Shown here in pieces: positions 17,344-24,284 of a stretch of DNA of 64,000 bases (position 1 is the first letter of the stretch; every line of letters starts with the position of its first letter). The position numbers and the translations under genes are program-made. This stretch comes from Planctomycetota bacterium. GTDB lineage: Bacteria > Planctomycetota > UBA1135 > GCA-002686595. The stretch covers positions 80,779-144,778 of the forward strand of contig JAKLKU010000015.1 in NCBI GenBank assembly GCA_023150475.1, read 5' to 3'. The notes beneath the pieces were generated by a model. That model made no database searches. It was not told the origin of the DNA and saw nothing but the letters and a program-made list of their open reading frames with translations.

Positions 17344-17918
17344 GCGATCGCTCCTTTCAGCCACGCGAGCAGGAAGAGCGCGAGCAGGACTCCGACGATC
17401 ACGCGGAACACGCGTGCGTTCGAGCCGGTGCTCCGATCGATGAACGGCAGCGCGAACACGAACAGCGCGCCGAGCGAGAACAGGGCCCAGCCCAGCCACG
17501 CGAGCGACGCCGGGAAGAGCCCGACGAACGCGATCGGCGCGCGCAAGTACCACGGCGTCTCGAGTACCGCCGGCGCGGCGCGAGGATCGATTTCCTGTCC
17601 GATGCCCGGAGGCAACGCGCCGGCGAGGAAGACGAGGACGCCGAGCAACACGACGCCGAACGCGGACCAGTTGACGAAGTGATACGGATAGAAGCGTCGA
17701 CCTTCGCGCCGCACCCGCGGACCCGAGGTCGGCACGAGCGCTTCGACTTGATCGAGCTTGACCAGCGGCCGCGCGCGACGCGTCGGACCGGACACGATGT
17801 GCAGCAGATGGCGTCCGCCGGCTTCGAAGCGACGCGAGACGAGCCCGCGGCGCGCCAGTTCGTCGACGACTTCGTGGATCTCGGGCTCGCTCGCACCGAC
17901 TCGCAGGACGACGATCAT
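17340..17918 (-). CDS. Cytochrome b C-terminal subunit (subunit IV-like) with DAHP-synthase-type N-terminal domain
   Basis: The protein has 192 residues. Residues 1-72 (MIVVLRVGASEPEI..., then a Gly-centred turn and a strand near VEALVP) resemble the ferredoxin-like regulatory domain at the start of type I-beta DAHP synthases. Residues 80-192 hold three membrane helices like cytochrome b6f subunit IV. At the position of the Qo motif PEWY the protein reads TPWY (residues 121-124). Overlaps of four bases (ATGA) join it to the cytochrome b gene before it and the nonahaem gene after it. It is expected to form the quinol-oxidation site with the Rieske protein. The fused domain should face the cytoplasm. 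Confidence 0.85.
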   Translation of the reverse strand: MIVVLRVGASEPEIHEVVDELARRGLVSRRFEAGGRHLLHIVSGPTRRARPLVKLDQVEALVPTSGPRVRREGRRFYPYHFVNWSAFGVVLLGVLVFLAGALPPGIGQEIDPRAAPAVLETPWYLRAPIAFVGLFPASLAWLGWALFSLGALFVFALPFIDRSTGSNARVFRVIVGVLLALFLLAWLKGAIA

Positions 17919-18553
17919 CGCGCACCTCCGCGACGCGCACCGAGGCGTCGGCCGAGGAACCACAGGTTCGCGACGAGCAGCACCCACGCGAGCCACGGCA
18001 GCAGCAGACTGTGCGCCGAGTACGTGCGGCTCAGCGTCGTCGCGTTCACTTCTTCGCCGCCGCGCACGGCGCCCGCGACGAACGCGCCGATGTCGCCGAA
18101 CGACTCGATGCGCTCGAGCACGCCGCTCAAGCGCCAGTACGCATCTTGATCCCAGGTGAGCAGCTCGCCCGTGTACGTCGCGACGACGATCACCGCCATC
18201 ACCAGGGTCCCGGCGTACCAATTCGGCGTGCCGGCACCTCGGTACGAGCCCGTCACGACGGCGCGCAAGAGGTGGAGCGCGCACACCGCCAACATCGCGT
18301 GCGACGTCCAGTGGTGCACGCCGCGCACGAGCCAGCCCCAGTCGACGTCGCGCATGATGTACTGCACGCTCTCGGCGACGAGCGGCGGCGACGGCTGGAA
18401 GTAGAGCGAGAGCAGGATGCCGGTGAACACCTGCAAGAAGAAGAGTCCGAGGATGAGCCAGCCGAAGGCCAGGTCGCCACGGTGTTCGGGCGCGACCGGC
18501 GTGCGCAACACGCCCCAGATCGCTTTCAGCACGCCTTGTTCGCCGGTTTCCAT
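17915..18553 (-). CDS. Cytochrome b N-terminal subunit (b6-like) lacking one haem-ligand histidine
   Basis: The protein has 212 residues and four membrane helices, as in cytochrome b6. Conserved marks include DWGWLVRGVHHW, LHLLRAVVTGSY, TGELLTWDQDAYW and ATTLSRTYSAHSLLLPW. Haem ligands H80 and H94 in helix B and H181 in helix D are present. The expected fourth ligand, 15 residues after H181, is Asn196 (codon AAC at 17966-17968). GAGG stands 8 bases before ATG 18553. It lies between the Rieske gene (36 bases upstream) and subunit IV (ATGA overlap). It should carry the transmembrane electron path of a menaquinol-oxidising bc complex. Confidence 0.9.
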   Translation of the reverse strand: METGEQGVLKAIWGVLRTPVAPEHRGDLAFGWLILGLFFLQVFTGILLSLYFQPSPPLVAESVQYIMRDVDWGWLVRGVHHWTSHAMLAVCALHLLRAVVTGSYRGAGTPNWYAGTLVMAVIVVATYTGELLTWDQDAYWRLSGVLERIESFGDIGAFVAGAVRGGEEVNATTLSRTYSAHSLLLPWLAWVLLVANLWFLGRRLGARRGGAR

Positions 18554-18588
18554 CGATCGCACCTCGCCACGCTCGCGTCGTGGGTCGC

Positions 18589-19239
18589 TCAACCCTCGCG
18601 CCGGATGTAGAGCTCCTCGCCGAGCTCTTCGATCGCGTACGACTGGAGCGGCACCGACGGCGGCCCCTTGACCACGTTGCCGTAGACGTCGAACGCGCCG
18701 CCGTGGCACGGACACACGAGCTCGCGCCGCTCCTCGTTCCAATCGAGGTGGCAGATCTGCATGTGAGTGCAGATCGCGCTCAGCGCGAAGTAACGTTCGT
18801 CCTCGAGGCGCACGAGCAGGATCGGTTTGCCGAGCACCGTGACCTTCTTCGCCGAGCGTTCGGCGAACTCGGCCTTCGCGGCGGCGCGGACGAGGCTGCG
18901 GTCGGACAACGTCCCCTTCGGCGGCAACAGGAAGCCGACCACGGGCAACGCACCCGCCGCGGCGGTCAATGCTCCGAAGCCCGCGACCAAGCCCGTCATC
19001 ATCCGCCGCCGCGAGCGCAGGAACGCGTACTCGCGGTGCGAAAGCAGCGGGAGGACGTCGACGTCGGCTCGCGCCGCGAGCGCGGATTCGAGCGCAGCGA
19101 CGTCGCCGCTGCCCGAGAGTCCGACGACGATCTGCTCATCGCCACGCGAAACGTCGCAGCGCCAACCGCGCCGGGTCGCTTCGGCGACGATCTCTTGCAG
19201 TTTCGCCTCGGGCGTGTCGCTCGCGAGGATGAGGATCAT
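18589..19239 (-). CDS. Rieske iron-sulfur protein with DAHP-synthase-type N-terminal domain
   Basis: The protein has 216 residues. Residues 1-75 (MILILASDTPEAKL, VSRGDEQIVVG, LSHREYAFLRS) resemble the N-terminal ferredoxin-like domain of type I-beta DAHP synthase. A membrane helix spans about residues 80-106 and the Rieske domain follows. Box I reads C157-T-H159-M-Q-I-C163, one residue longer than the usual CTHxxC. Box II is C176-P-C178-H179-G-G. C157, H159, C176 (or C178) and H179 should bind [2Fe-2S]. ATG 19239 is chosen to start the first beta strand; no good ribosome site is visible. It is the first gene of the bc operon. Its N-terminal domain would be cytoplasmic. Confidence 0.88.
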   Translation of the reverse strand: MILILASDTPEAKLQEIVAEATRRGWRCDVSRGDEQIVVGLSGSGDVAALESALAARADVDVLPLLSHREYAFLRSRRRMMTGLVAGFGALTAAAGALPVVGFLLPPKGTLSDRSLVRAAAKAEFAERSAKKVTVLGKPILLVRLEDERYFALSAICTHMQICHLDWNEERRELVCPCHGGAFDVYGNVVKGPPSVPLQSYAIEELGEELYIRREG

Positions 19240-19346
19240 GATCGGGGAGGCCGTGGGATCGGGAGGCTGGGCGGGGCCAGAGTGCGGCCGCTCGCACCGG
19301 AGCACGCGCTCGAAAGTCACGTGTCCGACGCGAGCGGACTGAGCTG

Positions 19347-19380
19347 GAGCCGGCCCCCTCAGGAACGAGGGCGCCGGCTC
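19347..19380 (-). terminator. Hairpin ending the porin-cytochrome operon
   Basis: A 14-base stem with one mismatch (19347-19360 with 19367-19380) and a 6-base loop lie 13 bases after the c554-type gene. It separates that transcript from the bc operon, which starts about 108 bases further on. No T-run is present. Confidence 0.7.
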
Positions 19381-19393
19381 GCGGAGCGGATGG

Positions 19394-20077
19394 CTACTTC
19401 TTGCCGCCGCACTTGTCGTCGCAGGTGTGCTTGCAGCCTTCCTTGCCGCTGCAGCCGCAGATCAGCGTGTCCGCCGCGCGGTCCTTGCGCGGATCCCAGT
19501 GCTTCTGCTCGGCGCCGAAACGGTGGATGCAGAAGCCCTTGAACGTCGGGCTCTCGCTGTTGTGGCAGCTCTCGCACTTCTTGGCGTCGATCTTCGTGAT
19601 GATCTCGCCTTCCGGAACCTGCACGCGTTCCTTCTTGCCTTCGTTCTTCGCCGCTTCGGCCATGCGAGCCTTCATGTGGTTCTCGCCCGGACCGTGGCAC
19701 GCTTCGCACTGCACGCCCTTGGCGGCGTCGAAGCCCTTCTTGATCTGGTCGGCGGCGACGCCGAAAGCCGTCGTGTGGCACTTGATGCAGGCGTCGGCCT
19801 TCTGCGGATCCTCGATGCCCTTTTCCTTCGCGATCTTCTTGGCCTCTTCGGAGGCGAGCGCGGCGAACGCCTGCGCGTGCTTCGACTTCTCCCAGTGCGC
19901 GAACTGGTTGCCGTTCTCGTCGACCTTGTGGCAGTTCTTGCACTTGTCGGCGCCGATGTACTTCGCATCGGCGGTCGAGCTCGGAGAGCTCGTGAACGTC
20001 GACGCGGCGAGCGCCGCGAGAGCGAGACTGAACGCCAGCGCCGTGGCGACGGCGCCCTTCCTCGAATGCAGTTTCAT
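19394..20077 (-). CDS. Cytochrome c554-family tetrahaem protein with Cys-rich tail
   Basis: The protein has 227 residues with a signal peptide (MKLHSRKGAVATALAFSLAL). Four CXXCH sites follow (CKNCH, CIKCH, CEACHGPGENH, CESCH), spaced as in cytochrome c554/Cyt_C554-type proteins. The context YIGADKCKNCH and HWEKSKHAQAF is typical of that family. After the haem region the C-terminus carries five more cysteines (CGCSGKEGCKHTCDDKCGG), which could bind a metal or form disulfides. ATG 20077 overlaps the stop of the 83-residue gene (ATGA), and AGGAG precedes it by about 10 bases. It is the last gene before the hairpin at 19347-19380 and a likely soluble periplasmic shuttle. Confidence 0.85.
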   Translation of the reverse strand: MKLHSRKGAVATALAFSLALAALAASTFTSSPSSTADAKYIGADKCKNCHKVDENGNQFAHWEKSKHAQAFAALASEEAKKIAKEKGIEDPQKADACIKCHTTAFGVAADQIKKGFDAAKGVQCEACHGPGENHMKARMAEAAKNEGKKERVQVPEGEIITKIDAKKCESCHNSESPTFKGFCIHRFGAEQKHWDPRKDRAADTLICGCSGKEGCKHTCDDKCGGKK

Positions 20078-20325
20078 CGCTGAACGTCTCCTGGAGACTC
20101 CGATCCTGGTGTGACGCGGTCAGGAGCGCGAAGTCTCTCCGCTCCAGCCGCCGAACGACGGGTCATCTTGAACTTGCAGCGCACGCAGCGCAGCGACGGA
20201 ACCCCGGAAGTTCCCGCTCGCGGCCCGCGAACGCAACGCTCGCAAGTCCGTGGCTCGAGCCACTCGGCCGCCGCGCGGGCGACGCCCGTTGCAGCGCCCG
20301 CGCCGAAGGAGGCCCAGGCGGGCAT
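20074..20325 (-). CDS. Small protein with CX2C-X15-CX2C zinc-ribbon-like motif
   Basis: The protein has 83 residues and is easily missed because it lies inside a longer open frame. ATG 20325 shares one base with the upstream stop (TGATG), and its own stop overlaps the c554 start (ATGA). These paired overlaps are the main evidence that it is translated. It contains CERC and CVRC separated by 15 residues, a spacing used by zinc ribbons and rubredoxin-like metal sites, then a basic, disordered tail. No signal peptide is evident. It may be a metal-binding accessory factor for the surrounding cytochromes. A spurious frame cannot be excluded. Confidence 0.55.
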   Translation of the reverse strand: MPAWASFGAGAATGVARAAAEWLEPRTCERCVRGPRAGTSGVPSLRCVRCKFKMTRRSAAGAERLRAPDRVTPGSESPGDVQR

Positions 20326-21173
20326 CACGGCTCGAGCTCCTCGCTCCGCACGGGCAGCGTCAGGCCGAGCTCCGCGGCGACGTTGCGCGCCGAACTCGCA
20401 TCCGGATTCTCGGCGAGGCCGTTCAACGCGCTCGCGAGCATCCGCGAGTCGGTTTCGGCCGCGAGGTGCCGGCGCAGCGCGACGAGGTCGCTGCCGACCG
20501 CCGAACGCGCGAACGCCCGGGCCGCGCGCACGCGCACGGAGTTGGCGATCGGCTGTTCTTCGAAGGCGATGCGACGAACCATGTCTCGGGCCGCTGGGTC
20601 TTCTTCCGCGGTGTCCCCAAGGAAACGGACCAACGCGTGCTCCAGCGATTCGCCCTTGGTCGTAGCTGGGTCGGTCTTGGAGCGCACGAGGTCGAGCACG
20701 CCGTCCAGCCGCCCCGGCGTGGCCAGCGCGAAGCGGGCTCTGATGTAGGCGAGGCGCTCGGCGTCCGGGACGTTTTCGGCGAGCGCCTCCCGAGCACGTT
20801 GGTCGAGCAGCTCCGGCTGTACGCGTCCTGCCTCTAGGAACGCGCAATGGGCGTCGCGCCCGGAACGGCGCCCCGGCGGCGAGGGGCTCCGCGCGAGCCG
20901 CGGCTCCGCGAGCTCGGCCTCCGGCGAGTCGCCGAGCTCGGCCGCGCCCGCCGCGCCTCTCCCGGTCCGCTCGGCGCTCTCGTGCGGCGACGGTCCTGCG
21001 GAGGGTGGGCCGAACGAGCGGTCCGGATCGCTGGGCTGCGCCGGCGCGAACGCCGCGGATCGCGGTCGGGAGTCCTGCTCGAAGGCACCGAGCCCGGCGA
21101 GCAGCCCCAGGACGAAACAGCACGCGAGGACGATCGCCGTCCCCGCGTGCCGCGTTGCCCGCTTCGAGGCCAT
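20325..21173 (-). CDS. Anchored protein with Pro/Ser-rich linker and helical-repeat domain
   Basis: The protein has 282 residues. An N-terminal membrane anchor (TAIVLACCFVLGLLAGLGAF) is followed by about 80 residues rich in Pro, Ser, Ala and Arg. A C-terminal alpha-helical region of about 150 residues has repeated Ala/Leu/Arg helices resembling HEAT or ARM repeats (VRVRAARAFARSAVGSDLV, MLASALNGLAENPDASS). No catalytic motif is seen. It begins 15 bases after the decahaem gene and is coupled to the 83-residue gene by TGATG. It belongs to the conduit operon and may act as a scaffold or assembly factor. I do not recognise a named family. Confidence 0.7.
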   Translation of the reverse strand: MASKRATRHAGTAIVLACCFVLGLLAGLGAFEQDSRPRSAAFAPAQPSDPDRSFGPPSAGPSPHESAERTGRGAAGAAELGDSPEAELAEPRLARSPSPPGRRSGRDAHCAFLEAGRVQPELLDQRAREALAENVPDAERLAYIRARFALATPGRLDGVLDLVRSKTDPATTKGESLEHALVRFLGDTAEEDPAARDMVRRIAFEEQPIANSVRVRAARAFARSAVGSDLVALRRHLAAETDSRMLASALNGLAENPDASSARNVAAELGLTLPVRSEELEP

Positions 21174-21188
21174 CCGGGCGGATGGGAC

Positions 21189-24089
21189 TCAGCGCACCTT
21201 GTGCGCGAGCTCGATCGAGAGCTCGTCGTCCGCGCCGTGGCAGGTCGCACACGATTCGACGCCGCCGAGCGACGTCTGCACGTCGATGTGGGCCAGGGCG
21301 TAGTCGGCGTCGTGGCACGCCGAGCACACGGTCTTCCACTCACGCGCCGGCAACGTCTGGTCGGTCGGGTGGTCGCGGTCGCTCGGCGTGAACCAAGACT
21401 CGTTCGAAGAGCCGTGGCAGAGGACGCAGTTCTTCACGCCGCTCGGCATCGCCGGGAACCCGACTTCCTCGTAGGTCACCACACCGTAGTTGTTGGGCCA
21501 AGCGGTGGAGCCGAAGCCGACGACTTCGTACGAGTCGGCGTTCGCGAGCTCCTTGCCCTTGTGGATCTTGTGGATCATCTCGCGGAACGACACGGATGTC
21601 GCCGCGGTCTCGGGCGCGTTGCCCGCGACGTAGGGCGGCCGGTCTTCCGAACCCGCTGCGCCGTGGCACGCGATGCAGCCGTCGAAGCCGCGCCGACCGC
21701 CACCGTGCAGGTACATGTCGTTGTGACACGCGTAGCAGCTCGCCGCGTCGTCGATCAGCGCCCACGATTCGAGCGCGCTCGCGTCGCCAACCAGGAACTC
21801 GCTGGTCGCTGCGTTCGCGACCGCGCGGTAGCTGTTGGTTTCGCCGTACGCGGAGAGCGTCAGCGACTTGTAGCCCCACACGTTGACCACGTACGTGCCG
21901 TCGGCGATCGCCTTGCCGCTCCAGTCACCGTCGGTCTCGTCGAGGTCCGGCGAGTCGTTGATCGCGTTCGGGAACGCGCTCGGCATCACGAAGTCGCTGG
22001 TGTAGGAGATCAGGATGTCCGCGTTGGCGCCGAACTCGACGAGCTCGGTGACCGTGCCGGTCGCCGTGTCGAGCGAGTAGTCGGTGTTGACCGTCTTCGC
22101 GCTCGAGAGCGTCGCGTCCTTGACGGTCGCGGCCGCGGAGTGCGCATAGCGCAAGCCGGCTTGGTAGCTCGTGCTCGCCGACGAACCGAACCACAGGCGG
22201 GTGCCGTCGACGTACTGGATGCGCAGGTACTCTTCCTGGCCGACGACGTCGTCGTCGATCACGACGTAGTCGTCGCGCGCGAAGCCCGTCGCATCGGCGA
22301 CGTCGATGTAGTTCTGCACCGCGGCCGCGTCTTCGGCGAGCGTCGTGCTGCCTGCGCCGAAGCCGGTGCGCACGAAGACCGAAGTCGTCGCGCCGCTGAC
22401 GTTCCAGAGCGGCGTGCGCGAGGTCGTGAACACGTCGCCGTTCGAACCTGACGATTCACCGAGGTACTCCCACGTCACCGGTTGCGGCACGTTGAACACG
22501 TACGGTTGCGCGCCGGTCAAATAGGCGACCGGGATCGACGTGTTGAGCACGATCTGTTGATTCGACGTCGGGCCCGCGATGACCACGCTCATCGACGCGA
22601 GCGCGCTCGCCGCGACGTCGGCCGCCGCGTCGTCGGTGATCGCGAGCGTGAGCTCGATCTTCTCGCCCGGATCGATCGTGCCGTCGGCGTCGCCGCCCGC
22701 ACCTTCGTCGAGCGCCTGGATCTCCATGTTCACGCCGCCGTTGAACGTCGTGTCGAGCAACGGGTGCGTGTGCGCGTCCACCACGGCGAGCGAATCGCCG
22801 CTCGCCGAGTGGCAGAGCGTGCAGTTCGAGTCGTCCGCGGTCTCCGGCATCGTCTGACCGTTCGACGTGTAGAGCTCACCCCACACGATGTCGTCGTGGC
22901 ACGAACCACAGGCGCGCATCGTCGGCTGCGTGTTGATCAGGTCGCCCTGAGTGGGCGCGGCGAGCGGACCGGAGCCGTCGGGATCGCCGTGGCACTTGTC
23001 GCACGCGACGACGCCGGTGGTGCGCATCGTGTTCTCGAGCGTCTGGTTGCCCGAAGCGAGCGCCGTGTAGCCCTGGTCGCGCGGCATCGCGATGTTGAGA
23101 CCCGGCCACACCGGGAACGTGAACGCCGAGAAGTCGTGCACCGAGTTTTGGAAGCCCACCATCTTGTAGGGCTGCGGCGTCGCGTCGTACTTGCGCGTGC
23201 CATCGGTGTTGGTCGTCACACCGAGCACCGAAGGCAGGTGCGCAGCGCTGTGGATCTTGTGGATCATCACTTTGAAGTCCACCGAGACGCCCGGCGTGCC
23301 GCCTTCGACGCCCGCGACGTTCTTGTCCTCGGAGCCGGAGGTGTGGCAGAGCAGGCAGAGCTTCACGTCGCGGCGGTTGCCGCCGTGCGCCTGGAGCTGG
23401 TCGTGGCAGTTGTTGCAGTTCGCGTCGGTGACCACTTCGCGCGGCTCGAGCGCCCCGACGGTGCCGAGCGCGAAGTCGTAGGTCTCGTTGTCGACGTCGC
23501 GGAACGACTCACCGTCGACGGTGTAGTTCCAACCGACGTACATGCCGATCGTGTACGTGCCGTCGAGCAACGCGTCACCCGTCAGCTCGCCGTCGTCCTC
23601 GTCGAACGACGCGGAGTCGTTGTACGGCGCCGCGTAGACGCTCGGGATCGGCGACGCGAACACGTACGTGTACGAGCCGTCGTCGTTCTCGGTCGAGCGC
23701 GTCAGCACGTCGCTGACTTCGGGGAGCACGCGTTGGTAGTTGAACGACGGACCGGCGAGCATGATGCGGCCGAGATCGAGCTCGTCGATCGACCAGTTGC
23801 TCGCATCGTCCTTGGTCACCGTGAACGTCACTTCGACGGTGTCGCCCGGCTCGAACGCGCCGCCCGCGCCGCTGCCGCCCGCCAGCGAGACGATCGCGAG
23901 GTTGACGCCCGGCGAATCCTCATCGGACGAGAGCTCGTCGTCGGTGACGGAGCTCCCGTCGTCCCCCGCCGGTCCGGCGGGTCCCGTCGCACCGTCGCTG
24001 CCGTCGCAGCCTGACAGCACGAGCAACGAGGAGAAGCAGAGAGTCGAGAGAGCGACGCGCATCGATCGGGTCGTGACGAAGGGTTTCAT
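21189..24089 (-). CDS. OmcA/MtrC-family decahaem outer-surface lipoprotein
   Basis: The protein has 966 residues. The lipoprotein signal ends in LLVLSGC, followed by a short collagen-like stretch (GATGPAGPAGDDG). Ten CXXCH sites occur in two pentahaem groups, with the family signatures VMIHKIHSAAH and REMIHKIHKGKEL after the second and seventh haems. Beta-rich domains lie before and between the groups. This is the architecture of MtrC/OmcA cell-surface cytochromes, which reduce minerals and flavins. Upstream lie the barrel and 13-haem lipoprotein of a porin-cytochrome complex. The protein is about 200-300 residues longer than Shewanella MtrC/OmcA, mostly because of the inter-domain beta region. 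Surface display is inferred. Confidence 0.9.
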   Translation of the reverse strand: MKPFVTTRSMRVALSTLCFSSLLVLSGCDGSDGATGPAGPAGDDGSSVTDDELSSDEDSPGVNLAIVSLAGGSGAGGAFEPGDTVEVTFTVTKDDASNWSIDELDLGRIMLAGPSFNYQRVLPEVSDVLTRSTENDDGSYTYVFASPIPSVYAAPYNDSASFDEDDGELTGDALLDGTYTIGMYVGWNYTVDGESFRDVDNETYDFALGTVGALEPREVVTDANCNNCHDQLQAHGGNRRDVKLCLLCHTSGSEDKNVAGVEGGTPGVSVDFKVMIHKIHSAAHLPSVLGVTTNTDGTRKYDATPQPYKMVGFQNSVHDFSAFTFPVWPGLNIAMPRDQGYTALASGNQTLENTMRTTGVVACDKCHGDPDGSGPLAAPTQGDLINTQPTMRACGSCHDDIVWGELYTSNGQTMPETADDSNCTLCHSASGDSLAVVDAHTHPLLDTTFNGGVNMEIQALDEGAGGDADGTIDPGEKIELTLAITDDAAADVAASALASMSVVIAGPTSNQQIVLNTSIPVAYLTGAQPYVFNVPQPVTWEYLGESSGSNGDVFTTSRTPLWNVSGATTSVFVRTGFGAGSTTLAEDAAAVQNYIDVADATGFARDDYVVIDDDVVGQEEYLRIQYVDGTRLWFGSSASTSYQAGLRYAHSAAATVKDATLSSAKTVNTDYSLDTATGTVTELVEFGANADILISYTSDFVMPSAFPNAINDSPDLDETDGDWSGKAIADGTYVVNVWGYKSLTLSAYGETNSYRAVANAATSEFLVGDASALESWALIDDAASCYACHNDMYLHGGGRRGFDGCIACHGAAGSEDRPPYVAGNAPETAATSVSFREMIHKIHKGKELANADSYEVVGFGSTAWPNNYGVVTYEEVGFPAMPSGVKNCVLCHGSSNESWFTPSDRDHPTDQTLPAREWKTVCSACHDADYALAHIDVQTSLGGVESCATCHGADDELSIELAHKVR

Positions 24090-24249
24090 CGGGGGTTCCT
24101 CAACGGACGGCTCGTCCGGCGTGGAACGAGCACGTGACCCTTGTCGGAGGAACCTGGCTCGCGACCGCGTACGCTCTTCTCCCCGCGCGGGTTGCTTCGC
24201 GAATCGCAGCCGGACGATTCCGACGCTCGGGACGAACCGTGCCGAGTGC

Positions 24250-24279
24250 GCGGGAGAGAGCGGGAGAGCGCGGGAGATC
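24250..24279. repeat. Three 10-base direct repeats ahead of the decahaem gene
   Basis: GCGGGAGA recurs three times at exact 10-base spacing between the 13-haem stop and the decahaem start. One-turn phasing could suit protein binding, but it may be chance simple sequence. Confidence 0.6.
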
Positions 24280-24284
24280 GCGCG

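Noticed and set aside
20251..20262. Palindrome TGGCTCGAGCCA considered as an operator for the c554-type gene
   Set aside because: It lies inside the supported 83-residue coding sequence and may be coincidental.
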